NCBI RefSeq assembly: GCF_001544755.2
Contig: NZ_FCOF02000010.1
Span: 62,001 to 126,000, forward strand
Length of the DNA: 64,000 nt
Source: Caballeronia catudaia
GTDB lineage: Bacteria > Pseudomonadota > Gammaproteobacteria > Burkholderiales > Burkholderiaceae
Reading direction: 5' to 3'
Within the stretch, counting starts at the first letter, position 1, and every line of letters begins with the position of its first letter. The position numbers and the translations under genes were made by a program. Below the pieces are notes generated by a model. It was not told the DNA's origin. It saw nothing but the letters and a program-made list of their open reading frames with translations, and did not search any database. This document shows, piece after piece, positions 16,237 to 27,745 of the stretch.

Positions 16237-17228
16237 TGGCCGCGCCGGCGAGCGAGCTCGCGCGTCTCGTCGACCGCTTCGACGATGTCACCGTGCGGGA
16301 TCTCGCCTGGCTGCTCTTCGCGCCCGATCTGCTGCAGGAGGGCGATGTGGCGTTGGCACGCCCGCTGTCGTCATCGGCCGAGCGCGATGCGACGCTCGCG
16401 TGGCTCCAGGCGCTCGATGCCGCGCCGCAATCGCTCCACGATCACGCGCGCAATCCGAAGCTCACGCGCCTCGGCATCTACGCCGAAAGTCTCATCCGGT
16501 ATTTCCTTGCGCACGGCCCGGCGGCGCGTCTGATCGCGGCGAACGTGCCGTTGCGGCGTCAGCGGCGCACCATCGGCGAGTGCGATTTCCTGCTCGAAGC
16601 GGCGAACGGTGTCCGGCTGCATTGGGAACTCGCGGTGAAGTTCTATCTGCATATCGACGATGGCGACGACGATACATCGCGCGCGGCGCGCCTGTCGGAT
16701 TATGTCGGGCCGAACCTTCAGGATCGCTTCGATCTGAAGCACGCGCGGCTCGTCACGCATCAGCTCGGGCTGACGTCACGCGCGGAATTCGCCGCGCTCG
16801 GTTTCGAAGGCCCGTGGCGCGCGCAGTTGTTCATCAAGGGACGGCTTTTCTATCACGGACTCGGAGGGGATCGAATCGAGCCCGCGCCCGAGATCGGCGC
16901 GGATCACTTGCGTGGATGGTGGCTGACGGCGTCGGAGTGGCGTGAGGCGCGCGCGAGCCCATCCGACGATAAGGGCGATAAGCGCGCGTGGGTCGTGCAG
17001 CCGCGCATGGCATGGCTCGCGTCGCGGCGGCTTGACGCCGCGGCCGCCGAAACGCTCGTGTCCGAATCGGCGGCGATTCGGACACGTCTGGAAACCACGG
17101 TCGCACCGACGATGATCGCGGCCTACGTTCGCGACGACACCGGCGGCTGGAAGGAGGAATCGCGCGGTTTCATCGTGCCGGACGGCTGGCCGCAAGAAGC
17201 GCGCGCGTTCGCGGCATCGGCAGGTTAA
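16236..17228 (+). CDS. DUF1853 family protein
   Basis: A 330-residue protein of the uncharacterised DUF1853 family. The first 110 residues are helical. Then GECDFLLE (Asp117) and HWELAVKFYL (Glu131, Lys135) resemble the core of the PD-(D/E)XK nuclease fold, although the Glu–Lys spacing is three residues rather than one. The start ATG overlaps the glycosylase stop by one base (TGATG), so it is co-translated with a DNA-repair enzyme. A nuclease role is inference. It converges on thiD with 12 bp between the stops. Confidence 0.85.
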   Translation: MAAPASELARLVDRFDDVTVRDLAWLLFAPDLLQEGDVALARPLSSSAERDATLAWLQALDAAPQSLHDHARNPKLTRLGIYAESLIRYFLAHGPAARLIAANVPLRRQRRTIGECDFLLEAANGVRLHWELAVKFYLHIDDGDDDTSRAARLSDYVGPNLQDRFDLKHARLVTHQLGLTSRAEFAALGFEGPWRAQLFIKGRLFYHGLGGDRIEPAPEIGADHLRGWWLTASEWREARASPSDDKGDKRAWVVQPRMAWLASRRLDAAAAETLVSESAAIRTRLETTVAPTMIAAYVRDDTGGWKEESRGFIVPDGWPQEARAFAASAG

Positions 17229-17240
17229 GCGCCGCGCCGC

Positions 17241-18053
17241 CTACCACCAGCGGAAGAAGTGATGCACCGGCCCGACGCCGTGGCCGACGTCGAGCCGCAC
17301 GCTCGCCTCGATCGCGCCGGTCAGATAGCGCTTGGCTTCGGCGGCGGCACTCGCGAGATCGTCGGTCTGCGGGATCAGCGCCGCGATCGCCGACGACAGC
17401 GTGCAGCCCGTCCCATGCGTGTTCTTGAGCGGCACGCGCGCGCCGCCGAGCCTGAGCGACCCGCCCGCTTCGATGAGCCAGTCAGGACTGTCGTTCGATG
17501 CCAGATGGCCGCCCTTCATCAGTACGGCTTGCGCGCCGAGCGCACGCAGCGCTTCGCCCTGGCGCACCATCGCGTCTTCGTCGGCGGCGCTTTCCGTGCC
17601 CAGCAGCGCGGCCGCTTCGGGCAAATTCGGCGTGACGAGCGTCGCGAGCGGCAGCAGGTCGTCGCGCAGCGCAGCGACCGCCTCCGGCGCGAGCAGCGCG
17701 TGATGGCTCTTCGAAATCATCACGGTATCGAGAACCACATGCTCCGGACGATGACGCCTGAGCGCATCGGCGACCGCGCGCACGATGCCCGCGTTCGCCA
17801 GCATGCCGATCTTCACGGCGTCGATGCGGATATCGTCGAACACGGCGTCGAGCTGAGCGGTGATGAACGCGGGCTCCGGCGCATGGACGGCCGTCACGCC
17901 GCGCGTGTTCTGCGCGGTGAGTGCCGTGATCACGCTCGCGCCGTACGCGCCGAGCGCGGAGAACGCCTTCAGATCGGCCTGAATGCCCGCGCCGCCGCCC
18001 GAGTCGGAACCGGCGATGGTGAGTACGTTGGGGATGGGTTTCGTGGATGCCAT
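17241..18053 (-). CDS. thiD: Hydroxymethylpyrimidine/phosphomethylpyrimidine kinase
   Basis: Phosphorylates HMP to HMP-P and HMP-PP for thiamine synthesis. 270 residues, ribokinase-like. Opening LTIAGSDSGGGAGIQADLKAF is the ThiD signature, and the anion hole and catalytic Asp lie in KNTHGTGCTLSSAIAA. ATG 18053 is chosen since it begins the signature; the longer frame overlaps thiE. It is the last gene of lplT–thiM–thiE–thiD, 4 bp after thiE. Confidence 0.96.
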   Translation of the reverse strand: MASTKPIPNVLTIAGSDSGGGAGIQADLKAFSALGAYGASVITALTAQNTRGVTAVHAPEPAFITAQLDAVFDDIRIDAVKIGMLANAGIVRAVADALRRHRPEHVVLDTVMISKSHHALLAPEAVAALRDDLLPLATLVTPNLPEAAALLGTESAADEDAMVRQGEALRALGAQAVLMKGGHLASNDSPDWLIEAGGSLRLGGARVPLKNTHGTGCTLSSAIAALIPQTDDLASAAAEAKRYLTGAIEASVRLDVGHGVGPVHHFFRWW

Positions 18054-18057
18054 GAGC

Positions 18058-18705
18058 TCAGATGCGTGACTGCGCGATGGTCGCGGCAAGCGTTGCGGCG
18101 GCCTCGCGCGGGTCGGCGGCCTTGCAGATCGCGGAGACGACGGCGAGACCGGCGGGTCGGGCGCGCATGACGTCGGCGGCGTTGTGCGACTGGATGCCGC
18201 CGATCGCCACCGTCGGCAGGCGTGCGGCGGCGCGGATCGCGGAGAGGCCGTCGATGCCGCAGGGCGTGGATGCATCGGTTTTGGTCGGCGTCGCGTAGAC
18301 CGGCCCCGCGCCGAGATAGTCGACGATGCCGCCGAGCGTGTTCGCTTCGGTGGTTTCGTCCAGATTCGACACGGAGAGGCCGATCAGCGCATCGGGACCG
18401 AGCAGCCGCCGTGCGATATCGGCGGGCAGATCGCGCTGGCCGATGTGCACGCCATCGGCGTCCACGGCGAGCGCGACATCGACATGATCGTTGATGACGA
18501 ACGGCACGCCGTAAGCGCGCGTGATCGGCAACAGCTCGCGCGCGAGGTCGAACCACGCGCGCTTGTGCCACTCGGGCGCGCGCAACTGCACGAGCGTCGC
18601 GCCGCCTTCGAGCGCGGCGCGCGCGACGCGCACGGCCGCATCGTGCCCGCCACACTGCACGGGATCGAGCACGAGATAGAGCGAGAGGTCGAACGCAGCG
18701 CGCAT
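18058..18705 (-). CDS. thiE: Thiamine-phosphate synthase
   Basis: Joins HMP-PP and thiazole phosphate to make thiamine phosphate. A TIM barrel of 215 residues with the diagnostic blocks LVQLRAPEWHKRA, FVINDHVDVALAVDADGVHIGQ, GPVYATPTKTDA and AIGGIQ. The usual LRxK substrate loop reads LRAP-EWHKR. ATG 18705 is 2 bp after the thiM stop. Together with ThiM and ThiD this gives a salvage route from thiazole alcohol and HMP. Confidence 0.95.
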   Translation of the reverse strand: MRAAFDLSLYLVLDPVQCGGHDAAVRVARAALEGGATLVQLRAPEWHKRAWFDLARELLPITRAYGVPFVINDHVDVALAVDADGVHIGQRDLPADIARRLLGPDALIGLSVSNLDETTEANTLGGIVDYLGAGPVYATPTKTDASTPCGIDGLSAIRAAARLPTVAIGGIQSHNAADVMRARPAGLAVVSAICKAADPREAAATLAATIAQSRI

Positions 18706-18707
18706 GC

Positions 18708-19523
18708 TCAGTTTCCGACGATATCGCGCTGCACGAGCGTCCTGCCGAACGCGTCGGCATCGAGCGACGCGAGCCGGTCCAGATACGCGACGGCGAAACT
18801 GCCGGGCAGGGCGGCGTCGCGCGCGGCCAGCTCGCCGGCGATCGTCGAATACGCGATGGCCGCGACCGTGGCGGCCCAGAACTCGCCGCGCTCCGACGCC
18901 GTGCCGACGAACGCCGCGACCGTCGCCGACAGCGCGCAGCCGACGCCCGTCACACGCGTCATCAGAGGCGAGCCGTTGGACAGCGCAATTGTGCGGCGGC
19001 CATCGGTCACGTAGTCGGTCTCGCCCGTCACCGCGACGATGGCCTGTGTCTTCAGCGCGAGGATCTGCGCGGCGTCGAGCGCGGCGTCGGTGGCGGCGGT
19101 GCTGTCGACGCCGCGGCCGCTCGCCGCTCCGCCTGACAGACTGATGATCTCCGACGCGTTGCCGCGAATCGCCGCGGGCCTGGCATCGAGCAGATCGAGC
19201 GCGAATTCGGTGCGAAACGCGAGCGGGCCGACCGCGACCGGGTCGAGCACCCACGGCTTGCCCGCGCCGTTGGCGGCATCGACGGCGGCGCGGATCGCGC
19301 GGCTCTGCGGCACGTCGAGCGTGCCGAGATTGACCGACAGCGCATTGGCGAGCGGCGCGAATTCGCCGACTTCCTCGCGCGCGACGACCATCGCGGGCGC
19401 GGCGCCGATCGCGAGCAGGACGTTGGCGGTGAAGTTGGTGACGACGAGATTCGTCAGGCAGTGCACGAGCGGTGCGCGTTCGCGCACGCGGCTGACGAAA
19501 GAAAAGAGATCGGCGGCGGGCAT
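18708..19523 (-). CDS. thiM: Hydroxyethylthiazole kinase
   Basis: Phosphorylates the thiazole moiety (salvage). 271 residues, ribokinase-like. Clear blocks: PLVHCLTNLVVTNFTANVLLAIGA, GKPWVLDPVAVG, IRGNASEI and the catalytic VTGVGCALSATVAAF, where Cys precedes the region. No TPP riboswitch is seen: only 34 bp separate it from lplT, and these do not contain a thi-box. Its expression probably depends on the lplT promoter or a small internal one. Confidence 0.95.
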   Translation of the reverse strand: MPAADLFSFVSRVRERAPLVHCLTNLVVTNFTANVLLAIGAAPAMVVAREEVGEFAPLANALSVNLGTLDVPQSRAIRAAVDAANGAGKPWVLDPVAVGPLAFRTEFALDLLDARPAAIRGNASEIISLSGGAASGRGVDSTAATDAALDAAQILALKTQAIVAVTGETDYVTDGRRTIALSNGSPLMTRVTGVGCALSATVAAFVGTASERGEFWAATVAAIAYSTIAGELAARDAALPGSFAVAYLDRLASLDADAFGRTLVQRDIVGN

Positions 19524-19557
19524 GATGGCTTTCTCGGGAACGCAGGCGCGCGACGGA

Positions 19558-20865
19558 TCAATGCCGCGCTTCGCCGATCAGCGCGACCGAATCGAATGCG
19601 CGCTGATTGGCCTGATGCCGCCGCATCACGAAGTACATCATCAGGCACACGAACGAGCCGAACATCACGATGACGAACTGGATCGGCATGTCGAGCCACA
19701 CGAGCGCGGCGTAGAGGCACAGCATGATGAGCACCGAGAGGTTCTCGTTGAAGTTCTGCACGGCGATGGAGTGCCCGGCGGACAGCAGCACGTGCCCGCG
19801 ATGCTGGAGCAGCGCGTTCATCGGCACGACGAAAAATCCGGACAGCCCGCCGACGATCATAAGGAACACATACGCGATCAGCAGATAGCCGGGGAAGTGC
19901 ATCTTGCCGAAGTAGATGCCCCAATGCGCGGGAAAGAGGTGGCGCGTGTAGAACGCCATCAGCATGACGGCGAAGCCCATGATGATGCCGACCGGCAGCA
20001 CCGTGAGCGAGCGCTTGAGCGGCACGCGCGCGGCGGCGAGCACGGCGCCCACCGCGACGCCGACCGCAATCACCGCCTGCAGGATCGCGGCCTGCGAGAG
20101 CGTCATGCCGAGCGACACTTCGGCCCACTTCAGCACAATGAACTGGAGCGTCGCGCCCGCGCCCCAGAAGAGCGTCGTGACGGCGAGCGAGATCTGGCCG
20201 AGCTTGTCGCGCCACAACACGAGGAAGCAGTCGGCGAAATCGGTGATGAGCTTGAGCGGCCGCGTTTCCTGTTTCGGATAGCGTGCGCCGGTGTCGGGAA
20301 TGCGCAGATTGAAGATCGCGGCGATCACGTACATCAGCATGATGACGAGCATCGCGGCTTCCGCCGGCGTGTTAATGCGCGGAATGTGCAGCGAGAGCAA
20401 ATGACTCGCGATATGCGGACTGATGAGCGCGCCGCCCATCACGGTGCCGAGGATGATCGAGCCGACAGTCGTGCCTTCGATCCAGCCATTCGCGGCGACG
20501 AGCCGGTCGGCCGGCAGGAGTTCGGTCAGAATGCCGTACTTTGCCGGCGAGTAAGCAGCGGCGCCAAAGCCGACGATGCCATACGCGAGCAGCGGATGTG
20601 CGCCGAAGAGCATCGTCACGCAGCCGACGACCTTGATGGAGTTGGTCACGAACATCACGTGACCCTTGGGCCGGGAATCCGCGAAAGCGCCGACGAACGC
20701 CGCGAGAACCACATACGACAGGACGAAGAACAGCTTGAGCAGCGGCGTCATCCAGTTCGGCGCGTGAAGGTCTTTCAGCAGTGCGATGGCAGCGATCAGT
20801 AGAGCGTTATCGGCCAGCGACGAGAAAAACTGCGCGGCCATGATGGTGTAAAAACCTTTTTTCAT
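19558..20865 (-). CDS. lplT: Lysophospholipid transporter LplT
   Basis: A 435-residue major-facilitator membrane protein that flips lysophospholipids inward across the inner membrane for re-acylation. About 12 hydrophobic segments are visible, starting KKGFYTIMAAQFFSSLADNALLIAAIALL, and the family segment YSPAKYGILTELLP is present. ATG 20865 is chosen because it begins the first membrane segment; the longer frame adds 39 charged residues. The acyltransferase partner Aas is not adjacent. Reads away from alr. Confidence 0.92.
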   Translation of the reverse strand: MKKGFYTIMAAQFFSSLADNALLIAAIALLKDLHAPNWMTPLLKLFFVLSYVVLAAFVGAFADSRPKGHVMFVTNSIKVVGCVTMLFGAHPLLAYGIVGFGAAAYSPAKYGILTELLPADRLVAANGWIEGTTVGSIILGTVMGGALISPHIASHLLSLHIPRINTPAEAAMLVIMLMYVIAAIFNLRIPDTGARYPKQETRPLKLITDFADCFLVLWRDKLGQISLAVTTLFWGAGATLQFIVLKWAEVSLGMTLSQAAILQAVIAVGVAVGAVLAAARVPLKRSLTVLPVGIIMGFAVMLMAFYTRHLFPAHWGIYFGKMHFPGYLLIAYVFLMIVGGLSGFFVVPMNALLQHRGHVLLSAGHSIAVQNFNENLSVLIMLCLYAALVWLDMPIQFVIVMFGSFVCLMMYFVMRRHQANQRAFDSVALIGEARH

Positions 20866-21146
20866 CTGATCCGAAGCTTTCCTCACTGCGGGTGATCCGC
20901 CCCGGGCGCCGGATAGGCGCTCGGGCTTATGCCTTTCGAAATGGGTTGTGCGCACGGCTTTATAACACGAAAATAGGCGCATTCTGACTAGCAGTAATCT
21001 CGATCGCGCGAGAAATCACACGCTCGTGCATGAAATTCCTCATAAGATAATGTTCCGCAAGGCGTCGTGGTCGGCGCAGCAGAACGCCTCCCGCTGTCGT
21101 ATGCTCGCCTTTTAGACCGCACTCACTGCAATTCCACCAAACGCTC

Positions 21147-22217
21147 ATGCCGCGCCCCCTTTCTGCAACGATCCACACCGCCGCACTCGCCAACAACCTC
21201 GCCATTGCGCGCAAATACGCGCCGAAATCCAAGATCTGGGCTGTCGTCAAGGCAAATGCGTATGGCCACGGGCTCGCCCGGGCGTTCCCCGGACTGCGCG
21301 CAACCGACGGCTTTGGCCTTCTCGACCTCGAAGAAGCCGCGAAGTTGCGTGAATTGGGCTGGGCGGGGCCCATTCTTTTGCTCGAGGGCTTTTTCCGGCC
21401 GACCGATATCGACGTGATCGACCGCTACAGCCTCACCACGGCGGTCCACTGCGACGAACAGTTGCGCATGCTCGAAATGGCGCGCCTGTCGAAGCCGGTC
21501 AACATTCAGCTGAAGATGAATAGCGGCATGAACCGGCTCGGCTACACGCCGGCCAGGTTCCGCGCCGCCTGGGAGCGCGCGCGTGCGGCGCAGGGCGTGG
21601 GCCAGATCACGCTCATGACCCATTTCTCCGATGCCGACGGTCCGCGCGGCATCGCGCATCAGCTCGAAGCGTTCGAGGGCGGAGCGCAGGGCATCGCGGG
21701 CGCGCGCAGCCTCGCGAACTCGGCGGCGGTGCTGTGGCACCCGGACGCGCATTTCGACTGGGTGCGGCCCGGCATCATGCTCTATGGCGCGTCGCCTTCG
21801 GGCGTGACCGGCGATATCGCCGCCACCGGCCTCAAGCCCGCCATGACGCTCCAGTCGGAGCTGATCGCGGTGCAGACGGTCGACGCGGGCAGCAGCATCG
21901 GCTATGGCTCGACCTTCACGGCGGGCGCATCGATGCGCGTCGGCGTGGTCGCGTGCGGCTATGCGGACGGTTATCCGCGCGTGGCGCCGGAAGGCACGCC
22001 CGTGATCGTCGATGGCGTGCGCACGAAACTCGTCGGGCGCGTGTCGATGGACATGCTCACCGTCGACCTGACGCCGTGCCCGGGCGCGGGCATCGGCTCG
22101 CGCGTCGAGCTGTGGGGCGCGAACCTGCCGATCGACGACGTGGCGGCCGCGGCCGGCACGATCGGCTACGAGCTCATGTGCGCGATCGCGCAGCGCGTGC
22201 CGGTGCGCGCGGAATAA
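21147..22217 (+). CDS. alr: Alanine racemase
   Basis: PLP enzyme that makes D-alanine for peptidoglycan. 356 residues. The PLP lysine is Lys35 in [12 protein letters not shown], and the opposing catalytic tyrosine is in [15 protein letters not shown] and [11 protein letters not shown] are also typical. Likely co-transcribed with radA (57-bp gap). Confidence 0.96.
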   Translation: MPRPLSATIHTAALANNLAIARKYAPKSKIWAVVKANAYGHGLARAFPGLRATDGFGLLDLEEAAKLRELGWAGPILLLEGFFRPTDIDVIDRYSLTTAVHCDEQLRMLEMARLSKPVNIQLKMNSGMNRLGYTPARFRAAWERARAAQGVGQITLMTHFSDADGPRGIAHQLEAFEGGAQGIAGARSLANSAAVLWHPDAHFDWVRPGIMLYGASPSGVTGDIAATGLKPAMTLQSELIAVQTVDAGSSIGYGSTFTAGASMRVGVVACGYADGYPRVAPEGTPVIVDGVRTKLVGRVSMDMLTVDLTPCPGAGIGSRVELWGANLPIDDVAAAAGTIGYELMCAIAQRVPVRAE

Positions 22218-22273
22218 CGTTGTCGACAAGGCTTTCGAGCCGCGAAGAACGAGAATCTCAAGCAAGGCTTTGT

Positions 22274-23659
22274 GTGGCAAAAGTAGCGAAAGCAAAGACG
22301 CTGTACGTTTGCAGCGAGTGTGGCGGGGAGTCACCGAAATGGACCGGCCAATGCGCCGCGTGCAATGCGTGGAACACGCTGACGGAATCGGTCGCGCAGA
22401 CGGCCTCGAATCATCGGTTTCAGGCGCTCGCGAAGAGCTCGCCGGTGCGCAAGCTCGCCGACATCGAGGCGTCCGACGTGCCGCGCTTCACGACCGGCGT
22501 CGGCGAATTCGACCGCGTGCTGGGCGGAGGTCTCGTGCCGGGCGGCGTCGTGCTGATCGGCGGCGATCCGGGCATCGGCAAATCGACGCTGCTCCTGCAA
22601 TCGCTCGCGGAGATCGCGCGCGAGCGGCCCGCGCTCTATGTGAGCGGCGAGGAATCGGGCGCGCAGATCGCGTTGCGCGCGCAGCGGCTCGGTTTGATCG
22701 GCGGCACGAGCGCGGCGGGCGATCTGGCGCTGCTCGCCGAAATCCAGCTCGAAAAAATTCAGGCGACCATCGACGAGCAACGGCCCGAAGTCGCCGTGAT
22801 CGACTCCATCCAGACGATCTATTCGGAAGCGCTGACGTCCGCGCCCGGCTCCGTCGCGCAGGTGCGCGAGTGCGCGGCGCAACTGACGCGCATCGCGAAG
22901 CAGACGGGCACGTCGATCATCATGGTCGGTCACGTGACGAAAGAGGGCAGCCTCGCGGGGCCGCGCGTGCTGGAGCATATCGTCGATACGGTGCTCTATT
23001 TCGAGGGCGACACGCACTCGTCGTTCCGCCTCGTGCGCGCGTTCAAGAACCGCTTCGGCGCGGTCAACGAGCTTGGCGTGTTCGCGATGACGGAGAAAGG
23101 TTTGCGTGGCGTCGCCAATCCGTCGGCGCTCTTTTTGTCGCAGCACGAGCAAAGTGTCGCGGGATCGTGCGTGCTCGTGACGCAGGAAGGCTCGCGCCCG
23201 CTGCTCGTCGAGGTGCAGGCGCTCGTCGATACGGCGCACGTGCCCAATCCGCGACGGCTCGCGGTCGGTCTGGAGCAGAACCGGCTGGCGCTCTTGCTCG
23301 CCGTGCTGCATCGGCACGCGGGCATCGCGTGTTTCGATCAGGACGTGTTCCTGAACGCGGTCGGCGGCGTGAAGATCACGGAGCCCGCCGCTGATCTGGC
23401 CGTGCTGCTCGCGATCCACTCGTCGATGCGCAACAAGCCGCTGCCGCAAGGCCTCATCACGTTCGGCGAAGTGGGTCTCGCGGGCGAGATCCGGCCGTCG
23501 CCGCGCGGACAGGACCGTCTGAAGGAAGCGGCCAAGCTCGGCTTTTCGGTCGCGCTCATTCCGAAGGCCAACGCGCCGAAGCAGGCGATCGACGGCCTGA
23601 AGGTGATCGCGGTGGACCGCATCGACGAAGCGATCGATCGCGTTCGCGATCTCGAATGA
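22274..23659 (+). CDS. radA: DNA repair protein RadA
   Basis: A 461-residue RecA-like helicase that promotes branch migration in recombination. A C4 zinc finger (Cys13, 16, 27, 30) opens the protein; Walker A GGDPGIGKS is at 96–104; the KNRFG motif follows; and the C-terminal third is Lon-protease-like (no protease activity in this family). The start is GTG at 22274 (VAKVAKAKTLYVC), since there is no ATG before the zinc finger; an AAGG stands 6 nt upstream. Confidence 0.94.
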   Translation: MAKVAKAKTLYVCSECGGESPKWTGQCAACNAWNTLTESVAQTASNHRFQALAKSSPVRKLADIEASDVPRFTTGVGEFDRVLGGGLVPGGVVLIGGDPGIGKSTLLLQSLAEIARERPALYVSGEESGAQIALRAQRLGLIGGTSAAGDLALLAEIQLEKIQATIDEQRPEVAVIDSIQTIYSEALTSAPGSVAQVRECAAQLTRIAKQTGTSIIMVGHVTKEGSLAGPRVLEHIVDTVLYFEGDTHSSFRLVRAFKNRFGAVNELGVFAMTEKGLRGVANPSALFLSQHEQSVAGSCVLVTQEGSRPLLVEVQALVDTAHVPNPRRLAVGLEQNRLALLLAVLHRHAGIACFDQDVFLNAVGGVKITEPAADLAVLLAIHSSMRNKPLPQGLITFGEVGLAGEIRPSPRGQDRLKEAAKLGFSVALIPKANAPKQAIDGLKVIAVDRIDEAIDRVRDLE

Positions 23660-23847
23660 TCGCGAACGTTTCGGCGCGTGCGCCGTCGAGATGATCGGAC
23701 CCTTCGTAACGTCTCGTAAAAAACCGGTTGCGCAATGTAACCCAAGCGACGCGGGGTTTTTCTATCCTTACAAGGCTACGGACCCGGCCAACTTCGCTAA
23801 GGCGTTTCAAGAAGCGAAGTGGCTGGAAGGATCGAGAGGACCACGCA

Positions 23848-24111
23848 TTGAAACACGCCAAATCAACCCGGCCGAAGCCCGCGTTCCATCTGCGCGGATG
23901 CCGCGTCTCCGCGCCGCTGCAGCAGCCCTGGGGCAGCGGCTGCCGAATTCTCGAATGGATCGACGAGCAGGGCCAGATCTCGCGGCGCGTCGTCGCGGCC
24001 GACATCACCGAGGACGAAGTCGTCGCCACGATTCGCCAGCATGTGATGGGGCGCAAGCACGTGCTCATCGACGACGAGCGTCAGCCCCGCCAGGTCTTGC
24101 CGCGGCGTTGA
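23848..24111 (+). CDS. DUF2866 domain protein
   Basis: A small basic protein, 87 residues from a TTG at 23848 with a GAGAGGA site 7 nt upstream. The core FHLRGCRVSAPLQQPWGSGC... and the later VVAADITEDEVVATIRQHVMGRKHVL match DUF2866, a family of unknown function found in Burkholderia. An ATG 120 bp upstream is in frame but its extra residues are Arg-rich and lack a ribosome site. It lies after radA and converges directly (no gap) with the CoA-transferase gene at 24112. Confidence 0.75.
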   Translation: MKHAKSTRPKPAFHLRGCRVSAPLQQPWGSGCRILEWIDEQGQISRRVVAADITEDEVVATIRQHVMGRKHVLIDDERQPRQVLPRR

Positions 24112-25137
24112 TCAGCGCGCGGCGAGCGCAAACAGCGGATGCGCCGCCGCTTCGGCGGGCGCGAGCACCGGCGCGACGCAGCAGTCGAGCGGCTCGAGGA
24201 GCCCCATCCATTCGTCGCGCGTGCGCTCGCGAAAGCACGCGGCCACTTCCGCCGACAATTGCGCGGCGTCCGCCTGGCCGATCGCCTGTCCGAGGCTCCA
24301 GTGCCGCGTCGCCCAGTCCGGGCGGCCGAGCGCGCCGCACAAGGTCCGCCAGAATTTCAGTTCGAGCGCGCCTACCGCGATGAAGCGGTCATCTCGCGTG
24401 CGATAGACGTCGTAGCACGGCACGCCGCCGTTCAGCAGGCCCGCGCCCGCGCGCGTGGCCGCTTCGTTATCGTTGGCGAGCGCGATGTGCGCCATCACGT
24501 TGTGCGCATGCATCGCGTGCGTCATCGAAACGTTCAGGCAACGGCCGTCGCCGCCGCGTGCGACATGCCACGCCGCCGCAAGTATCTCCATGACGGCGCA
24601 GAGCGCGCCGCCGAGCAGATCCGCAAGCTGGAAATTCGGCGCGATGGGCGTGCCGTCGCGCGCCGCGAGCTGATCGAGCACGCCCGCATAAGCGAGGTAG
24701 TTCAGATCGTGCCCGGCCTTGTCGGCGAACGGTCCTTCGCCGCCGTAGCCCGTGATCGCGCAATACACGAGCTTCGGATTCGCCTCGAGCAGCACGTCGT
24801 AGCCGACGCCCAGCCGCGCCATCACTGAAGGCCGGAAGCTCTCGACCAGCACATCCGTGTCGCGCGCGAGCTCGATCAGTTTCGCGTGGCCTTCGTCGGT
24901 CTTCAGATCGAGCGTGAGCTGGCGCTTTCCACGATTGACGATCCGGTAGAACGCGCTCGGCGCGCCGCTTTGCCGGTCCGCCTCACTTTGCAGCATCGCG
25001 CGCGCGTAATCGCCCTCGCCGGGCGGTTCGATCTTGAGCACGTCGGCGCCGAGCTCCGCGAGCCGCAAGGTCGCAACGGGGCCGGGCAGAAGCCGCGTCA
25101 GGTCCAGCACGCGCAGGCCGGTGAGGGAAGGCGTCAA
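24112..25137 (-). CDS. CaiB/BaiF family CoA transferase
   Basis: A 341-residue class III CoA transferase, which moves CoA between organic acids. Begins LTGLRVLDLTRLLPGPVATLRLAELGADVLKIEPPG, the family N-terminus, and continues with VLVESFRPSVMARLG and AITGYGG. The catalytic aspartate is likely that of KAGHDLNYLA. The start is TTG at 25137: an AAGGAG lies 10 nt upstream and the conserved sequence starts at once. It follows the ABC-F gene by 25 bp. Acid specificity is unknown; alpha-methylacyl-CoA racemases share this fold. Confidence 0.88.
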   Translation of the reverse strand: MTPSLTGLRVLDLTRLLPGPVATLRLAELGADVLKIEPPGEGDYARAMLQSEADRQSGAPSAFYRIVNRGKRQLTLDLKTDEGHAKLIELARDTDVLVESFRPSVMARLGVGYDVLLEANPKLVYCAITGYGGEGPFADKAGHDLNYLAYAGVLDQLAARDGTPIAPNFQLADLLGGALCAVMEILAAAWHVARGGDGRCLNVSMTHAMHAHNVMAHIALANDNEAATRAGAGLLNGGVPCYDVYRTRDDRFIAVGALELKFWRTLCGALGRPDWATRHWSLGQAIGQADAAQLSAEVAACFRERTRDEWMGLLEPLDCCVAPVLAPAEAAAHPLFALAAR

Positions 25138-25162
25138 GTCGTCGATCTCCTTTATGAGCCGC

Positions 25163-27103
<1,941 letters not shown>

Positions 27104-27259
27104 GTCGAAATGGCGGCGAAAAGAGCGCGGCTTGGAAGGAAAGCGCTATTTTAGACCGGACGGCTTACGTCGCCGGGGTCGGCCGTTCGGCCAATGGCGG
27201 GCGAACGCTCGTCGCGGTAGCATCGGGTGAATTTCATCTGATTCCTTCCGGAGCACGCA

Positions 27260-27739
27260 ATGGGCGACATCTACGGCTTTTCGGCTGAAACGCTCGACGG
27301 CGCGACCGTCGATCTCGACACCTATCGCGGCAAGGTTCTGCTCATCGTGAATACGGCGAGCGAGTGCGGTTTCACGCCGCAATACAAGGGCTTGCAGGAG
27401 GTCTACCAGCAGTTCGCGGCGCGCGGCTTCGAAGTGCTCGGCTTTCCGTGCAATCAGTTCGGCAAGCAGGAACCGGGCGACGCGGCGCAGATCGGCAGCT
27501 TTTGCGAGAAGAACTTCGGCGTCACGTTCCCTATGTTCGCGAAGATCGAGGTGAACGGCGCGAACGCGCATCCGCTCTACAAGTATTTGAAGGACAAGGA
27601 GCCGGGACTGCTCGGCATCGAGGCCATCAAGTGGAATTTCACGAAGTTTCTCGTGGATCGCGAGGGGAACGTCGTCAAACGTTACGCGCCGCAGACCAAG
27701 CCGGACGCGATCACCGACGACATCGAAAAGCTGCTCTGA
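27260..27739 (+). CDS. Glutathione peroxidase (thiol type)
   Basis: A 159-residue peroxidase that reduces hydroperoxides. Peroxidatic Cys36 lies in NTASECGFTPQY; the Gln and Trp of the catalytic tetrad are in the GFPCNQFGKQEPG and KWNFTKFLVD blocks. A Cys in GFPCNQFG and another in GSFCEKNFG could serve as the resolving residue, so thioredoxin may be the real donor, as in many bacterial members. ATG 27260. Converges with the cardiolipin synthase gene with 6 bp between. Confidence 0.94.
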   Translation: MGDIYGFSAETLDGATVDLDTYRGKVLLIVNTASECGFTPQYKGLQEVYQQFAARGFEVLGFPCNQFGKQEPGDAAQIGSFCEKNFGVTFPMFAKIEVNGANAHPLYKYLKDKEPGLLGIEAIKWNFTKFLVDREGNVVKRYAPQTKPDAITDDIEKLL

Positions 27740-27745
27740 GCGCAT

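Noticed and set aside
19500-21146. TPP riboswitch for the thiamine genes
   Set aside because: No thi-box-like conserved segments could be found in the 34-bp thiM leader or the lplT upstream region by eye.
23691-24383. 230-codon frame overlapping DUF2866 and the CoA transferase
   Set aside because: It crosses two better-supported genes on opposite strands and becomes Arg/Ala-rich shadow sequence.
27260-27739. Selenocysteine glutathione peroxidase
   Set aside because: The active-site codon is TGC for Cys (SECGF), not an in-frame TGA.
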